DNA from: Novosphingobium sp.
GTDB lineage: Bacteria; Pseudomonadota; Alphaproteobacteria; Sphingomonadales; Sphingomonadaceae
DNA: 8,430 bases
Reading direction: 5' to 3'
NCBI GenBank assembly: GCA_021299075.1
Contig: JAJTFU010000073.1
Span: 1-8,430, forward strand
A model generated the notes under the pieces. The model was not told the origin of the DNA. It did not search any database and worked only from the letters and a program-made list of their open reading frames with translations. The position numbers and the translations under genes were made by a program. Shown here piece by piece: positions 1-7,091 of this stretch (position 1 is the first letter of the stretch; every line of letters starts with the position of its first letter).

Positions 1-1357
1 CCCAGCCCGGGTAGCGCTGATCGGCGCTGAAGAAGGCTTCGAGGCCGGCAAAGTCCGTCACGCCGCGATGGATCTGCGCGTCGCGACGCTCAGTCGCCTC
101 GGTGTGGAGCGAGCGCTGGATGTCCTCCAGCTCTCCGGCGGCCGCAGCCAGGAACTCCTCACGCGACTGGCCGACGAAGTTGACCTTGCCGTCCTCGCGG
201 TAGAGCCGGTCGCGGCGCACGGCCGAAACCTGGCCGCCAGCGGCATCGCGGCCGCCGATTTCCAGGATCAGCGGCACGCCCTTCTTGACCCAGCCCCAAC
301 GCTTGGCCGTGGCCTTGCCCGCGCGCTTGTCGAGCAGCACGCGGATCGGTTCGTCCAGCGCCCACTGCTTGGCCAGCGATGCTCGCAGCTCCTCGCAATA
401 GGCAAGCAAGGCTTCGTCACCATCATCCTCGCGCAGCATCGGCAGGATCACGATCTGATGCGGCGCAATCCGCGGTGGCACGCGCAAGCCATCGTCATCG
501 CCATGCGTCATGATCACGCCGCCAATCAGGCGAGTCGAAACGCCCCACGACGTGGTGTGGCAAAGCTGCTGGCCGCCTTCCTTGTCCTGGTAGCGGATGT
601 TGGCAGCCTCGGCGAAACCGGTGCCGAGGTAATGCGAGGTGCCGGCCTGCAGCGCCTTGCCATCCTGCATCATGGCTTCGATCGAGTAGGTCGCGACCGC
701 GCCGGGGAAGCGCTCGTTCTCAGGCTTCTCACCGGCCACCACTGGCATGGCCAGATCTTCCTCGGCATGGCTGCGGTACATCTCCAGCGCGCGGAGCGTT
801 TCCGCCATGGCATCTTCGCGATTGGCATGGGCGGTGTGACCCTCCTGCCAGAGGAACTCGCTGGTGCGCAGGAACATGCGGGTGCGCATTTCCCAGCGTA
901 CGACATTGGCCCACTGGTTGGTCAGCAGCGGGAGATCGCGCCACGACTGGATCCAGCGGCTCATCGCCTGGCCGATGACGGTTTCGGAGGTCGGACGGAC
1001 GATCAGTGGCTCTTCCAGCTTGGCTTCCGGATCGGGCACCAGCCCGCCCTTGCCATCCTGGATGAGGCGGTGATGCGTGACGACCGCCATTTCCTTGGCA
1101 AAGCCGTCAACGTGCTCGGCTTCCTTGGCGAAATAGGACAGCGGGATGAACAGCGGGAAATAGCAGTTCTGCACGCCCGCCGCCTTGATCCGCGCGTCCA
1201 TCAGGTGCTGGATCCGCTCCCAGATGCCATAGCCCCATGGCTTGATCACCATGCAGCCGCGCACGCCGCTTTCCTCGGCCATCTCCGCTTCGGAGATGAC
1301 TTCCTGATACCATTGGGCGAAATCGTCGGCGCGGGTGACGGATAGGGCGTGCTTCAT
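1..1357 (-). CDS. proS: Prolyl-tRNA synthetase (archaeal/eukaryal-type, class II), C-terminus cut by window edge
   Basis: Cytoplasmic class II enzyme that charges tRNA-Pro with proline. The reading frame is open from the ATG at 1357 to the left edge, giving 452 residues, so roughly the last 40-60 are missing if the protein has the family's usual length near 500. Visible landmarks are RPTSET at about 121-126 (proline/ATP pocket), class II motif 2 around 151-177 (VVRWEMRTR, then FLRTSEFLWQEGHTAHA), the GTSHYLGTGFA segment at 239-249, and motif 3 around 272-300 (GVSTRLIGG, THGDDDGL, PPRIAP). Motifs 2 and 3 are only about 100 residues apart, so the INS editing domain of the common bacterial ProRS is absent; this is the shorter archaeal/eukaryal-like form, followed by an anticodon-binding domain from about 300. 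The start fits the conserved N-terminus (MKHALSVTRADDF), but no Shine-Dalgarno sequence is evident. It follows phaR by 45 bp on the same strand and may be co-transcribed with it. Confidence 0.95.
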   Translation of the reverse strand, partial: MKHALSVTRADDFAQWYQEVISEAEMAEESGVRGCMVIKPWGYGIWERIQHLMDARIKAAGVQNCYFPLFIPLSYFAKEAEHVDGFAKEMAVVTHHRLIQDGKGGLVPDPEAKLEEPLIVRPTSETVIGQAMSRWIQSWRDLPLLTNQWANVVRWEMRTRMFLRTSEFLWQEGHTAHANREDAMAETLRALEMYRSHAEEDLAMPVVAGEKPENERFPGAVATYSIEAMMQDGKALQAGTSHYLGTGFAEAANIRYQDKEGGQQLCHTTSWGVSTRLIGGVIMTHGDDDGLRVPPRIAPHQIVILPMLREDDGDEALLAYCEELRASLAKQWALDEPIRVLLDKRAGKATAKRWGWVKKGVPLILEIGGRDAAGGQVSAVRRDRLYREDGKVNFVGQSREEFLAAAAGELEDIQRSLHTEATERRDAQIHRGVTDFAGLEAFFSADQRYPGW

Positions 1358-1402
1358 GGGGCCGCGCGATAGCGGAGCGCCCCGGCCCGGGCAAGCACTG
1401 CG

Positions 1403-1951
1403 CTACTTGCTGAGTTCGTCGAGCTTCTTTTGCATCGCCGCCATCTGGGCGCGGAGCTGGGCGATCTCATCGTCCTTGCTCTCCCCGCCTGCCGGCTTGC
1501 TGTCTGCGAGACCCGGAACGAAGGCCGAGGCGGCTGCCTTGAACATCTCAAGGTTGCGCTGGGCCAGCTTGGCGAGCGGATTGTTGCCCAGGCTGCTCTC
1601 GAACGCCTCGCGCAGCTTCGCCTGGTTGGAGCGGAAATTGTCCATCGAGGCTTCGAGATAATGCGGCACCAGGCTCTGCATCGAATTGCCGTACATCCCG
1701 ATCAGCTGGCGCAGGAAGTTCACCGGCAGCATTTGCTCCCCGGTCGAGCTTTCCTCTTCCATGATGATCTGGGTCAGAATTTGATGGGTGATGTCGGCCC
1801 CGGTCTTGGCGTCGAGCACTTTGAACTCAACCCCCTCACGCGTCATCTTCGCCAGATGCTCCAGCGTTATGTAGCTCGATGACTGGGTATTGTAGAGCCG
1901 CCGGTTGGCGTACTTCTTGATGATAACGGTATCGCCTTTGGCCTGGGCCAT
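1403..1951 (-). CDS. phaR: Polyhydroxyalkanoate synthesis repressor PhaR
   Basis: Cytoplasmic DNA-binding regulator, 182 aa. In characterised bacteria PhaR represses phasin and PHA synthesis genes and its own gene, and is released when it binds nascent PHA granules. The N-terminal DNA-binding domain is plain at residues about 8-68, including KKYANRRLYNT at 12-22, YITLEHLAKM at 27-36, and an F-V-DAKTGADIT stretch. The PHB-accumulation regulatory segment follows at about 75-118 (LPVNFLRQLIGMYG, then MQSLVPHYLEASM). The C-terminus, from about 159, is a charged, probably coiled-coil helix (DEIAQLRAQMAAMQKKL). The ATG is supported by a good ribosome binding site (AAGGGGG, 5 nt upstream). No phaC, phasin or thiolase gene is in the window, so it acts in trans on distant targets. 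An 88-bp gap separates it from alr and may hold its own promoter. Confidence 0.95.
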   Translation of the reverse strand: MAQAKGDTVIIKKYANRRLYNTQSSSYITLEHLAKMTREGVEFKVLDAKTGADITHQILTQIIMEEESSTGEQMLPVNFLRQLIGMYGNSMQSLVPHYLEASMDNFRSNQAKLREAFESSLGNNPLAKLAQRNLEMFKAAASAFVPGLADSKPAGGESKDDEIAQLRAQMAAMQKKLDELSK

Positions 1952-1956
1952 GACGT

Positions 1957-1963
1957 CCCCCTT
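1957..1963 (-). promoter_or_regulatory. Ribosome binding site of phaR
   Basis: On the minus strand AAGGGGG lies 5 nt upstream of the phaR ATG. It is one of the two clear Shine-Dalgarno sequences in the window (the other precedes the MFS gene) and fixes the phaR start. It directly abuts a TTGC-N4-GCAG element at 1963-1974. Confidence 0.6.
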
Positions 1964-2012
1964 TGCCTGTGCAGTTGCAGCACTGTTAGCACCCGCAACA
2001 ACGGCATTGCAA
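1963..2012 (-). promoter_or_regulatory. Candidate phaR promoter and PhaR autoregulatory site
   Basis: The 88-bp gap between alr and phaR is rich in TGC/GCA words. At 1963-1974 TTGC-N4-GCAG differs by one base from CTGC-N3/4-GCAG, the PhaR-binding pattern I recall from Paracoccus denitrificans. Just upstream, GTGC-N7-GCAC (1969-1983) is another short inverted repeat. A weak promoter reading on the minus strand is TTGCAA (2012-2007), a 16-nt spacer, then GCTAAC (1990-1985). The hexamers match the consensus poorly, so the promoter call is tentative; the site arrangement between promoter and start would suit autorepression. Confidence 0.3.
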
Positions 2013-2039
2013 CATCAACCGTGCTGCGCAGCGCAATGG

Positions 2040-3083
2040 CTAGCGGGCAAAGCGCCGGCCGAGCAGCGTGAGCAGCTCGTACTGCGACAGACCGCTGGCG
2101 GCTGAGGCCTCCGGAAGGGTGTAATCCACCATCACCCAATCGCCTTCACGAAGATCGGTGGCTGCGGTCAGGTCAACCGCGGTCATGTCCATCGACACGC
2201 GCCCGATTACTGGCAGCTGGCGATCCATGCTGCGCAGCATTCCCTTGCCTGACCATGCACGCAGGTAGCCATCGACATAGCCCAGACTGACCACGCCGAC
2301 CCGCATGTCGCGCTCGGCAACGAAGGTCGCGTTGTAGCCGACGCTCTCACCCGCACCGATCTCCCGGACCTGGATCAACGCCGTCTCGGGCCGCACAACC
2401 TGCCGGATTTCCTGCGCCAGGTCCGCGCAGGGGACGCCGCCGAAGAGCGAAAGCCCCGGCCGGGTCAGGTCGCCATGATAGGCCGGCCCCAGCATGATGC
2501 CCGCACTGTTCGCCAGGCTCGCGCGCTTATGCTGCACCTGTCCGCGTGCAGCATTCCACCGCATTTGCTGCGCAGCATTGAGTGCGGATTCTTCTTCGGC
2601 AGAAGCCAGGTGGGAATGCAGCACGTCGATCTGCAACTGGCCGATCAACGGATCGGACAAGTCGGCCATGTTAAGCCCGATCCGGTTGATCCCGGTATCG
2701 ATCATCACGTCGCATGGCCCGCCGGCGGCCTCGATCCAGAGCCGCGCCTGGTGCAGCGAATTGATCACCGGCCGTACCCCGGCCGACTTCGCAAATGCTG
2801 CGTCTGCGGCGGTCAACGGTCCATGCAGCACGGCCACGCCGTTCGCTGGTACATGGGCCAGCAGCGCGGGCACTTCCTGCCAGTGTGCCACGAAGAAATC
2901 CTCGCATCCCGCATCACGCAGCACTGGTGCCGCCACAGCAACACCCAGTCCATAGGCATCCGCCTTCACCGCCGCCCCGGCCCGTGCCTGCCCCGACAGC
3001 CGATCTAGCGCCCGCCAGTTGGCGGCGAGCGCGTCACGGTCGATCGAGAGGCGCAGCGTGGCTGACGGCAGCTCAGGCAGCAT
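2040..3083 (-). CDS. alr: Alanine racemase (PLP-dependent)
   Basis: Cytoplasmic enzyme interconverting L- and D-alanine, supplying D-Ala for peptidoglycan. The frame is open further upstream, to 3251, but the ATG at 3083 gives a 347-aa protein whose N-terminus matches the family (ATLRLSIDRDALAANWRAL); the upstream extension only shadows the transporter gene. The PLP-binding lysine is K40 in AVKADAYGLG (38-47). Other family landmarks are DTGINRIGL (129-137), HSHLASAEE (157-165), ANSAGIMLG (191-199), RPGLSLFGG (208-216), the second catalytic base Y250 in SVGYNATF, GYVDGYLR (268-275), and GRVSMDMTAVDL (294-305). The protein is complete, ending in YELLTLLGRRFAR. The start overlaps the last 11 bases of the MFS gene with no good Shine-Dalgarno sequence, so translation is probably coupled to the transporter. 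Confidence 0.93.
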   Translation of the reverse strand: MLPELPSATLRLSIDRDALAANWRALDRLSGQARAGAAVKADAYGLGVAVAAPVLRDAGCEDFFVAHWQEVPALLAHVPANGVAVLHGPLTAADAAFAKSAGVRPVINSLHQARLWIEAAGGPCDVMIDTGINRIGLNMADLSDPLIGQLQIDVLHSHLASAEEESALNAAQQMRWNAARGQVQHKRASLANSAGIMLGPAYHGDLTRPGLSLFGGVPCADLAQEIRQVVRPETALIQVREIGAGESVGYNATFVAERDMRVGVVSLGYVDGYLRAWSGKGMLRSMDRQLPVIGRVSMDMTAVDLTAATDLREGDWVMVDYTLPEASAASGLSQYELLTLLGRRFAR

Positions 3084-4692
3084 CGTCGGCGAAGTCGCGC
3101 GGCTTGCCGTCCGGCAGGCCCCACCAGGCGACGACCATCGCCATGAAGACCACGGCCCAGGTGTACCACAACCCCGAATAGGGATCGCCAGTCCGTGCAA
3201 CAATGTAGCCAGCGATGAACGGCAGGAAGCCGCCGAAATAACCGGTCCCAATGTGATAGGGGATCGACATCGAGCTGTAGCGGACCTTGGGCGGGAACAT
3301 CTCCGCCAGCAACGCTGCTACAGGGCCATAGGTCGCCGCCGAAAGCGCCATAAGCACCAGCAGCGCCGCGATGATCAGCGCCGACTGGGTCAGGCTCGGC
3401 TTGTGCTTCTCAAAGTTGAACACGGTCTTGCCGGCGCGGGCCTCGATCTCGGCCTTGCGGGCCTTGGCGTCATCCCAGTTGAGCCCGTCGAGCGCGACGA
3501 TCTGCCCGCCGCCCATAACCAGTTCCAGCTTGTCGCCCGGCTCAAGCGTATAGGCAACGCCGGCCCCGGCAAAGTCACCCATCAGCTTGCCGCACTGGGT
3601 CTTCTGCTTGGTGGAGAACGGATCATAGGTGCAATCGTTGCCGCGGATGGTCCATTCGATCGACGCATGCTGCGCCGGGTTCTTGGCAACCGAGCCGATG
3701 AACCAGAAGGTCGGGAACAACAGCACCAGGGTCAGCACATAGCCGATCACGATCGGCTTCTTGCGCCCGATCCGGTCCGACAGTTTGCCGAAGTAGATGT
3801 GGAAACCCATCCCGATCAGTGCGGCAATCCCGACGATGATTTCCGCCGTCGTGGTTTCGACATGCATCGCGTTCTGAAGGAACGAGAGGCCCGAGAACAT
3901 CGCGGTGTACCAGATCACCGTCAGACCCGCGGCAATGCCGAACAGGGCGATGAAGATCCGCTTCTTGTTGCCCGGATAGGTAAAGCTCTCGACGAACGGA
4001 TTGCCGGCCGTCTCGCCCGCTTCCTTCATCGCCTGGAATACCGGGCTTTCCGAGAGCTTCACGCGCATCCACAGCGAGATCGCGAGTAGCAGGATGCTGA
4101 GCAGGAAGGGCACGCGCCAGCCCCATTCGTTCCAGGTCGCATCGCTCATCGCCGCCTTGCAGCCCAGCACCACGACGAGGCTGAGCACAAAGCCGCCAAC
4201 CACGCTGGCCTGGATATAGCTGGTAAAATAACCGCGCCGATGGAACGGGGAATGCTCCGCCACATAGATCGCCGCGCCGCCATATTCGCCGCCCAGCGCC
4301 AGGCCCTGCAGGATGCGCAGCAAGATCACGATGGCCGGTGCCCACAGCCCGATTTCCGAGGCTGCCGGGATCAAGCCGACCCCTGCCGTGGCCACGCCCA
4401 TCAGTGTCACGGTCACAAGGAACGTGTACTTGCGCCCCAGCTTGTCACCCAGATAGCCGAACAGGATCGCGCCAAGCGGACGGAAGCCAAAGCCGACCGC
4501 GAAGACCAGCCAGAACAGGAGCATCTCCAGCGTGGCATTACCGGTCGGGAAGAAGGTCTTCGACAGGATCGCGCCGAGCGCGCCGTAGATGAAGAAGTCG
4601 TACCATTCGAACACGGTCCCGGCCGAGGACGCGCCGATCACTAGGCGCATGTCGGCGGCGGAGGGTTCGTGGTGGGCAGTCTGCGTGGCCAT
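3073..4692 (-). CDS. MFS transporter, metabolite:H+ symporter (MHS) family, with large periplasmic insertion
   Basis: Inner-membrane secondary transporter of 539 aa, probably a proton symporter for a small carboxylate, amino acid or betaine; substrate cannot be read from the sequence. MHS-type features are GTVFEWYDFFIYG in TM1 (25-37), GYLGDKLGRKY after TM2 (79-89), LLRILQGLALGGEYGGA in TM4 (124-140), GWRVPFLLS leading into TM6 (191-199), and GKLSDRIGRKKP between TM8 and TM9 (302-313). Typical members have about 430-450 residues. The excess is a hydrophilic block at about 336-433 between TM9 and TM10, which topology places in the periplasm and which carries Cys354 and Cys367. TM10-12 follow (438-526). 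The ATG has an AGGGG ribosome binding site 5 nt upstream. The gene lies 36 bp after the IscU-like gene and overlaps alr by 11 bp, so a link to alanine or cell-wall metabolism is possible but unproven. Confidence 0.9.
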   Translation of the reverse strand: MATQTAHHEPSAADMRLVIGASSAGTVFEWYDFFIYGALGAILSKTFFPTGNATLEMLLFWLVFAVGFGFRPLGAILFGYLGDKLGRKYTFLVTVTLMGVATAGVGLIPAASEIGLWAPAIVILLRILQGLALGGEYGGAAIYVAEHSPFHRRGYFTSYIQASVVGGFVLSLVVVLGCKAAMSDATWNEWGWRVPFLLSILLLAISLWMRVKLSESPVFQAMKEAGETAGNPFVESFTYPGNKKRIFIALFGIAAGLTVIWYTAMFSGLSFLQNAMHVETTTAEIIVGIAALIGMGFHIYFGKLSDRIGRKKPIVIGYVLTLVLLFPTFWFIGSVAKNPAQHASIEWTIRGNDCTYDPFSTKQKTQCGKLMGDFAGAGVAYTLEPGDKLELVMGGGQIVALDGLNWDDAKARKAEIEARAGKTVFNFEKHKPSLTQSALIIAALLVLMALSAATYGPVAALLAEMFPPKVRYSSMSIPYHIGTGYFGGFLPFIAGYIVARTGDPYSGLWYTWAVVFMAMVVAWWGLPDGKPRDFADDAA

Positions 4693-4728
4693 GGCTTCCC
4701 CTGTTGTTTTGATCTCGTTATCCGCCCT

Positions 4729-5163
4729 CTAGCGAGGGTTTTGCTGGCTGGAAAGCGCCTCAAGGGCGGCTTGCCAAGCCAACGTGATCGCGCCGTGCCG
4801 GGCTGGATAGTCCCGCGCGGCGGCGATCATGGCCAGCCCCGGCCAGTCGGGCAGTTCCCCCCCGTCCTTAAGCCAGCTCCGGATCCCGGCGAGCGCAGCG
4901 CTGAGATTGTCCGCATCGCGGCCAGCTGCTGCAGCCGCAAAGATCGCTGCGCTCGCCTGGCCGATCGCGCAGGCCTGCGCCTTGAGTCCGATCTTCGCGA
5001 TGGCGCCGGCTTGATCGGTCGCCAGCGACAGCGCAATCGCGCTCCCGCAGGTTGGTGATCGCGCGGCACCGCTCAGCGGCAAACCAGGATCAAGCGGCCA
5101 CTGGCTGAGGCTGGTAGCCAGCGCGAGAACTTCGCGCGTGTAGAGGGCTCCACTGCCGCTCAA
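4729..5163 (-). CDS. IscU/NifU-like iron-sulfur cluster scaffold family protein
   Basis: Small cytoplasmic protein (144 aa) of the IscU/SufU/NifU-N fold, which normally holds a nascent Fe-S cluster. Visible family marks are LYTREVLALA near the N-terminus, SPTCGSAIAL with Cys39, and ACAIGQASAAI with Cys65. In the usual third-ligand region (SufU has K-C before T-L-S/A-W) this protein has PARHGAITLAW, with His123-Gly124 and no cysteine. It therefore keeps two of three conserved cysteines and could be a divergent scaffold, a carrier, or a non-cluster relative. The start is TTG, three bases after the cvpA stop and in the same frame. No alternative ATG or GTG exists nearby, and starting further in would lose the conserved LYTRE segment. 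No clear Shine-Dalgarno sequence is present, so re-initiation after cvpA is likely. No iscS, iscA or suf genes accompany it. Confidence 0.8.
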   Translation of the reverse strand: MSGSGALYTREVLALATSLSQWPLDPGLPLSGAARSPTCGSAIALSLATDQAGAIAKIGLKAQACAIGQASAAIFAAAAAGRDADNLSAALAGIRSWLKDGGELPDWPGLAMIAAARDYPARHGAITLAWQAALEALSSQQNPR

Positions 5164-5166
5164 GGA

Positions 5167-5703
5167 TCAGGATTTGTCTTTGCCCAGGCGCTTGGCTTCG
5201 GCCTCGGCCGCTTCCTTGCGGCGCTCGGCAATCATCTTGACCAAGGCTTCGCTGCTGGCATTGACGAAGGGATAGGTCCGGGCCTGGGTAATCCAGGTCG
5301 GCCGGCCACCAATGCCCCAGACGGTGTCATAGCCCAGCACCAGCACCGAAAAGGCCAGCACGGTGATGACCATGCCCTTGACCGCACCAAAGCCGAAGCC
5401 AAGCAGCCGGTCGATCGGACCAAGCACGGATTCGCGGCTGGCCTCACCCATGCGGTTGGCGACAAGCTTGACGATCGCATAGGGGATCAACAGCAGCAGC
5501 GCGAAGGCGAGGACCGTCGCGCCGGATTCGCTACCCACATAGGGCACCAGGGCCGCGGAGAGCGGCGTGTGCATATTGTGGATTGCAAACAGGGAGATAA
5601 CCCAGGCCGCCAAGGCCAGAATTTCCTGCACGAAGCCGCGCAGGAAGCCGGTTACTGCCCCGAGCCCGACCAAAATCAATACTGCGATGTCGAAACCCGT
5701 CAT
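5167..5703 (-). CDS. cvpA: CvpA family inner-membrane protein
   Basis: Membrane protein of 178 aa from the CvpA (colicin V production) family; members affect envelope homeostasis, but the molecular function is not settled. The N-terminus MTGFDIAVLILVGLGAVTGF and the RGFVQEILALAAWV segment are typical. Four probable membrane helices lie at about 5-24, 27-43, 62-83 and 104-126, joined by the conserved polar stretch RESVLGPIDRLLGFGFGAVKG (90-110). A charged, alanine/glutamate/lysine-rich cytoplasmic tail follows (about 155-178). The ATG is 10 bp after the radA stop with no strong ribosome binding site, so it is probably co-transcribed and coupled with radA. In many proteobacteria cvpA precedes purF; here purF is absent and the IscU-like gene takes that position. 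Confidence 0.9.
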   Translation of the reverse strand: MTGFDIAVLILVGLGAVTGFLRGFVQEILALAAWVISLFAIHNMHTPLSAALVPYVGSESGATVLAFALLLLIPYAIVKLVANRMGEASRESVLGPIDRLLGFGFGAVKGMVITVLAFSVLVLGYDTVWGIGGRPTWITQARTYPFVNASSEALVKMIAERRKEAAEAEAKRLGKDKS

Positions 5704-5713
5704 GGTTTCAAAT

Positions 5714-7075
5714 CTATGACTCGCCCATCACCTGGTCAACGAGATTCCGGAGCATGGTTACCTCACGGTGGCCCTTGCCCATGCCCGAACCATCGCCTGG
5801 GCCGAAGGCCTTGGTAAACCCCAGCTTCGCCGCTTCCTTCAATCGCAGGCTGCCATGGGCCACAGGGCGGACTTCCCCAGCCAGCGACACCTCACCAAAC
5901 CAGACCGCATCGTTGGGCAAGGGGCGGTCAGCCAATGCAGAAATCAACGCGGCAGCAACGGCGAGGTCCGCCGCCGGATCGCCCAGGCGGTAACCGCCGG
6001 CGACGTTCAGGTAGACCTCGCAAGATGAGAAATTGAGGCCGCAGCGCGCCTCCAGCACGGCCAGCAGCATGGCCATCCGGCCGTTGTCCCAGCCCACGAC
6101 CGCGCGCCGCGGCGTCGCTCCGCTGGCGAGCCTGACAATCAGCGCCTGGATCTCCACCAGCACCGGCCGGGTGCCCTCCATCGCCGGGAACACCGCACTG
6201 CCCGGCACCGGGTTTTCGCGGCCCGAGAGAAACAGCATCGAAGGGTTGCCGACTTCCTCCAGCCCCGCCCCGGCCATGGCAAACACGCCGATCTCATCAA
6301 CCGGGCCAAAGCGGTTCTTGAGGTTGCGCAGGATCCGGTATTGGTGGCTGCGCTCGCCCTCAAAGCTCATCACCACGTCGACCATGTGTTCCAGTACACG
6401 CGGGCCGGCGATTGAGCCGTCCTTGGTGACATGACCGACGAGCACCAGCGCGCAGCCGCATTCCTTGGCAAAGCGGATCAGCTCGAACGCCGAGGCACGG
6501 ACCTGGCTGACCGTGCCAGGTGCGCCTTCGATCTGGTCTGAATGCATGGTCTGGATCGAATCGATCACCACCAGCGCTGGCGGCGCCATGCCGCCAAGCG
6601 TGGTCAGAATGTCGCGAACCGAAGTGGCGGCAGCGAGCCGGATCGGGGCATCGGCCAAGCCAAGACGCTCGGCCCGCAGCCGGACCTGACCGGCCGCCTC
6701 TTCCCCGCTGATATAGACCACCTCACCCCCGGCCCGCGCCATCTGCGCAGCGGCCTGGATCAGCAGGGTGGACTTGCCGATCCCCGGATCACCGCCCATC
6801 AACACGGCTGAGCCGGGGACCAGCCCGCCGCCCAGCGCCCGGTCAAATTCGGCAATGCCGGTGCTGCGCCGAACCAGCTTTTCCCCCGGCTTGTCGAGCG
6901 GTTCAAAGGCAATCTTGCGGCCGCCACCGGAGAGGTCATGCTTGGCAGAAAAGACCGTCTCCGGCGCCTCTTCGCTCAGCGTGTTCCATTCGCCGCAGTC
7001 GGCGCACTGGCCCTGCCAGCGGAAGGTGACGCTGCCACAGGCCTGGCAGACATAGCGGCGTTTGGGCTTGGCCAT
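5714..7075 (-). CDS. radA: DNA repair protein RadA (Sms), branch-migration ATPase
   Basis: Cytoplasmic RecA-like helicase (453 aa, normal for the family) that helps process recombination intermediates by driving branch migration with RecA. Domains in order: an N-terminal C4 zinc finger (Cys10, Cys13, Cys24, Cys27 in YVCQACG and GQCADCGEWN); the RecA-type ATPase with Walker A GGDPGIGKST (94-103), Walker B LVVIDS (168-173), VGHVTKDG (213-220) and the RadA signature KNRFG (253-257); and a C-terminal Lon-protease-like domain (about 280-453) with YLNVAGGYRLGDPAADLAVA. The frame extends upstream to 7123, but the ATG at 7075 gives the conserved MAKPKRRYVC start. There is no clear Shine-Dalgarno sequence. 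A GTTC-N7-GTTC repeat lies 17-31 bases upstream, suggesting LexA control. It appears to be the first gene of the run radA, cvpA, IscU-like. Confidence 0.97.
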   Translation of the reverse strand: MAKPKRRYVCQACGSVTFRWQGQCADCGEWNTLSEEAPETVFSAKHDLSGGGRKIAFEPLDKPGEKLVRRSTGIAEFDRALGGGLVPGSAVLMGGDPGIGKSTLLIQAAAQMARAGGEVVYISGEEAAGQVRLRAERLGLADAPIRLAAATSVRDILTTLGGMAPPALVVIDSIQTMHSDQIEGAPGTVSQVRASAFELIRFAKECGCALVLVGHVTKDGSIAGPRVLEHMVDVVMSFEGERSHQYRILRNLKNRFGPVDEIGVFAMAGAGLEEVGNPSMLFLSGRENPVPGSAVFPAMEGTRPVLVEIQALIVRLASGATPRRAVVGWDNGRMAMLLAVLEARCGLNFSSCEVYLNVAGGYRLGDPAADLAVAAALISALADRPLPNDAVWFGEVSLAGEVRPVAHGSLRLKEAAKLGFTKAFGPGDGSGMGKGHREVTMLRNLVDQVMGES

Positions 7076-7091
7076 GGCTTGTCGATAATCG

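Noticed and set aside
68..1345. Open plus-strand frame of 425 codons opposite proS
   Set aside because: It mirrors proS, whose minus-strand product has all class II motifs. The plus product shows no recognisable domain, and long antisense frames are common in GC-rich DNA.
1358..1402. GC-rich gap between phaR and proS (GCCCGGGC palindrome at 1385-1392) as a terminator or promoter
   Set aside because: No T-run, no recognisable -35/-10 pair and no stable stem with a proper loop; it is compatible with read-through from phaR into proS.
2023..2032. GCTGCGCAGC palindrome downstream of alr as a terminator
   Set aside because: The stem is very short with essentially no loop, and no T-run follows on the minus strand.
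3083..3251. Longer alr start at 3251
   Set aside because: The extra 56 residues lie wholly within the transporter's coding region in another frame and look unlike any racemase N-terminus.
3019..4089. Open plus-strand frame of 356 codons opposite the MFS and alr genes
   Set aside because: The product is rich in Arg, His, Gln and Asp with no family signature, while the minus strand encodes a clear membrane transporter. It is a shadow frame.
3623..4345. Minus-strand frame of 240 codons inside the MFS gene
   Set aside because: It is a frame-shifted shadow of the transporter with no start signal or recognisable motif.
4725..4738. Hairpin CCCTC-TAGC-GAGGG followed by TTTT on the plus strand
   Set aside because: It has the shape of a terminator only for plus-strand transcription, where no gene is present. 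For the real minus-strand transcript it lacks a U-tract, has a stem of only 5 bp, and spans the stop of the IscU-like gene.
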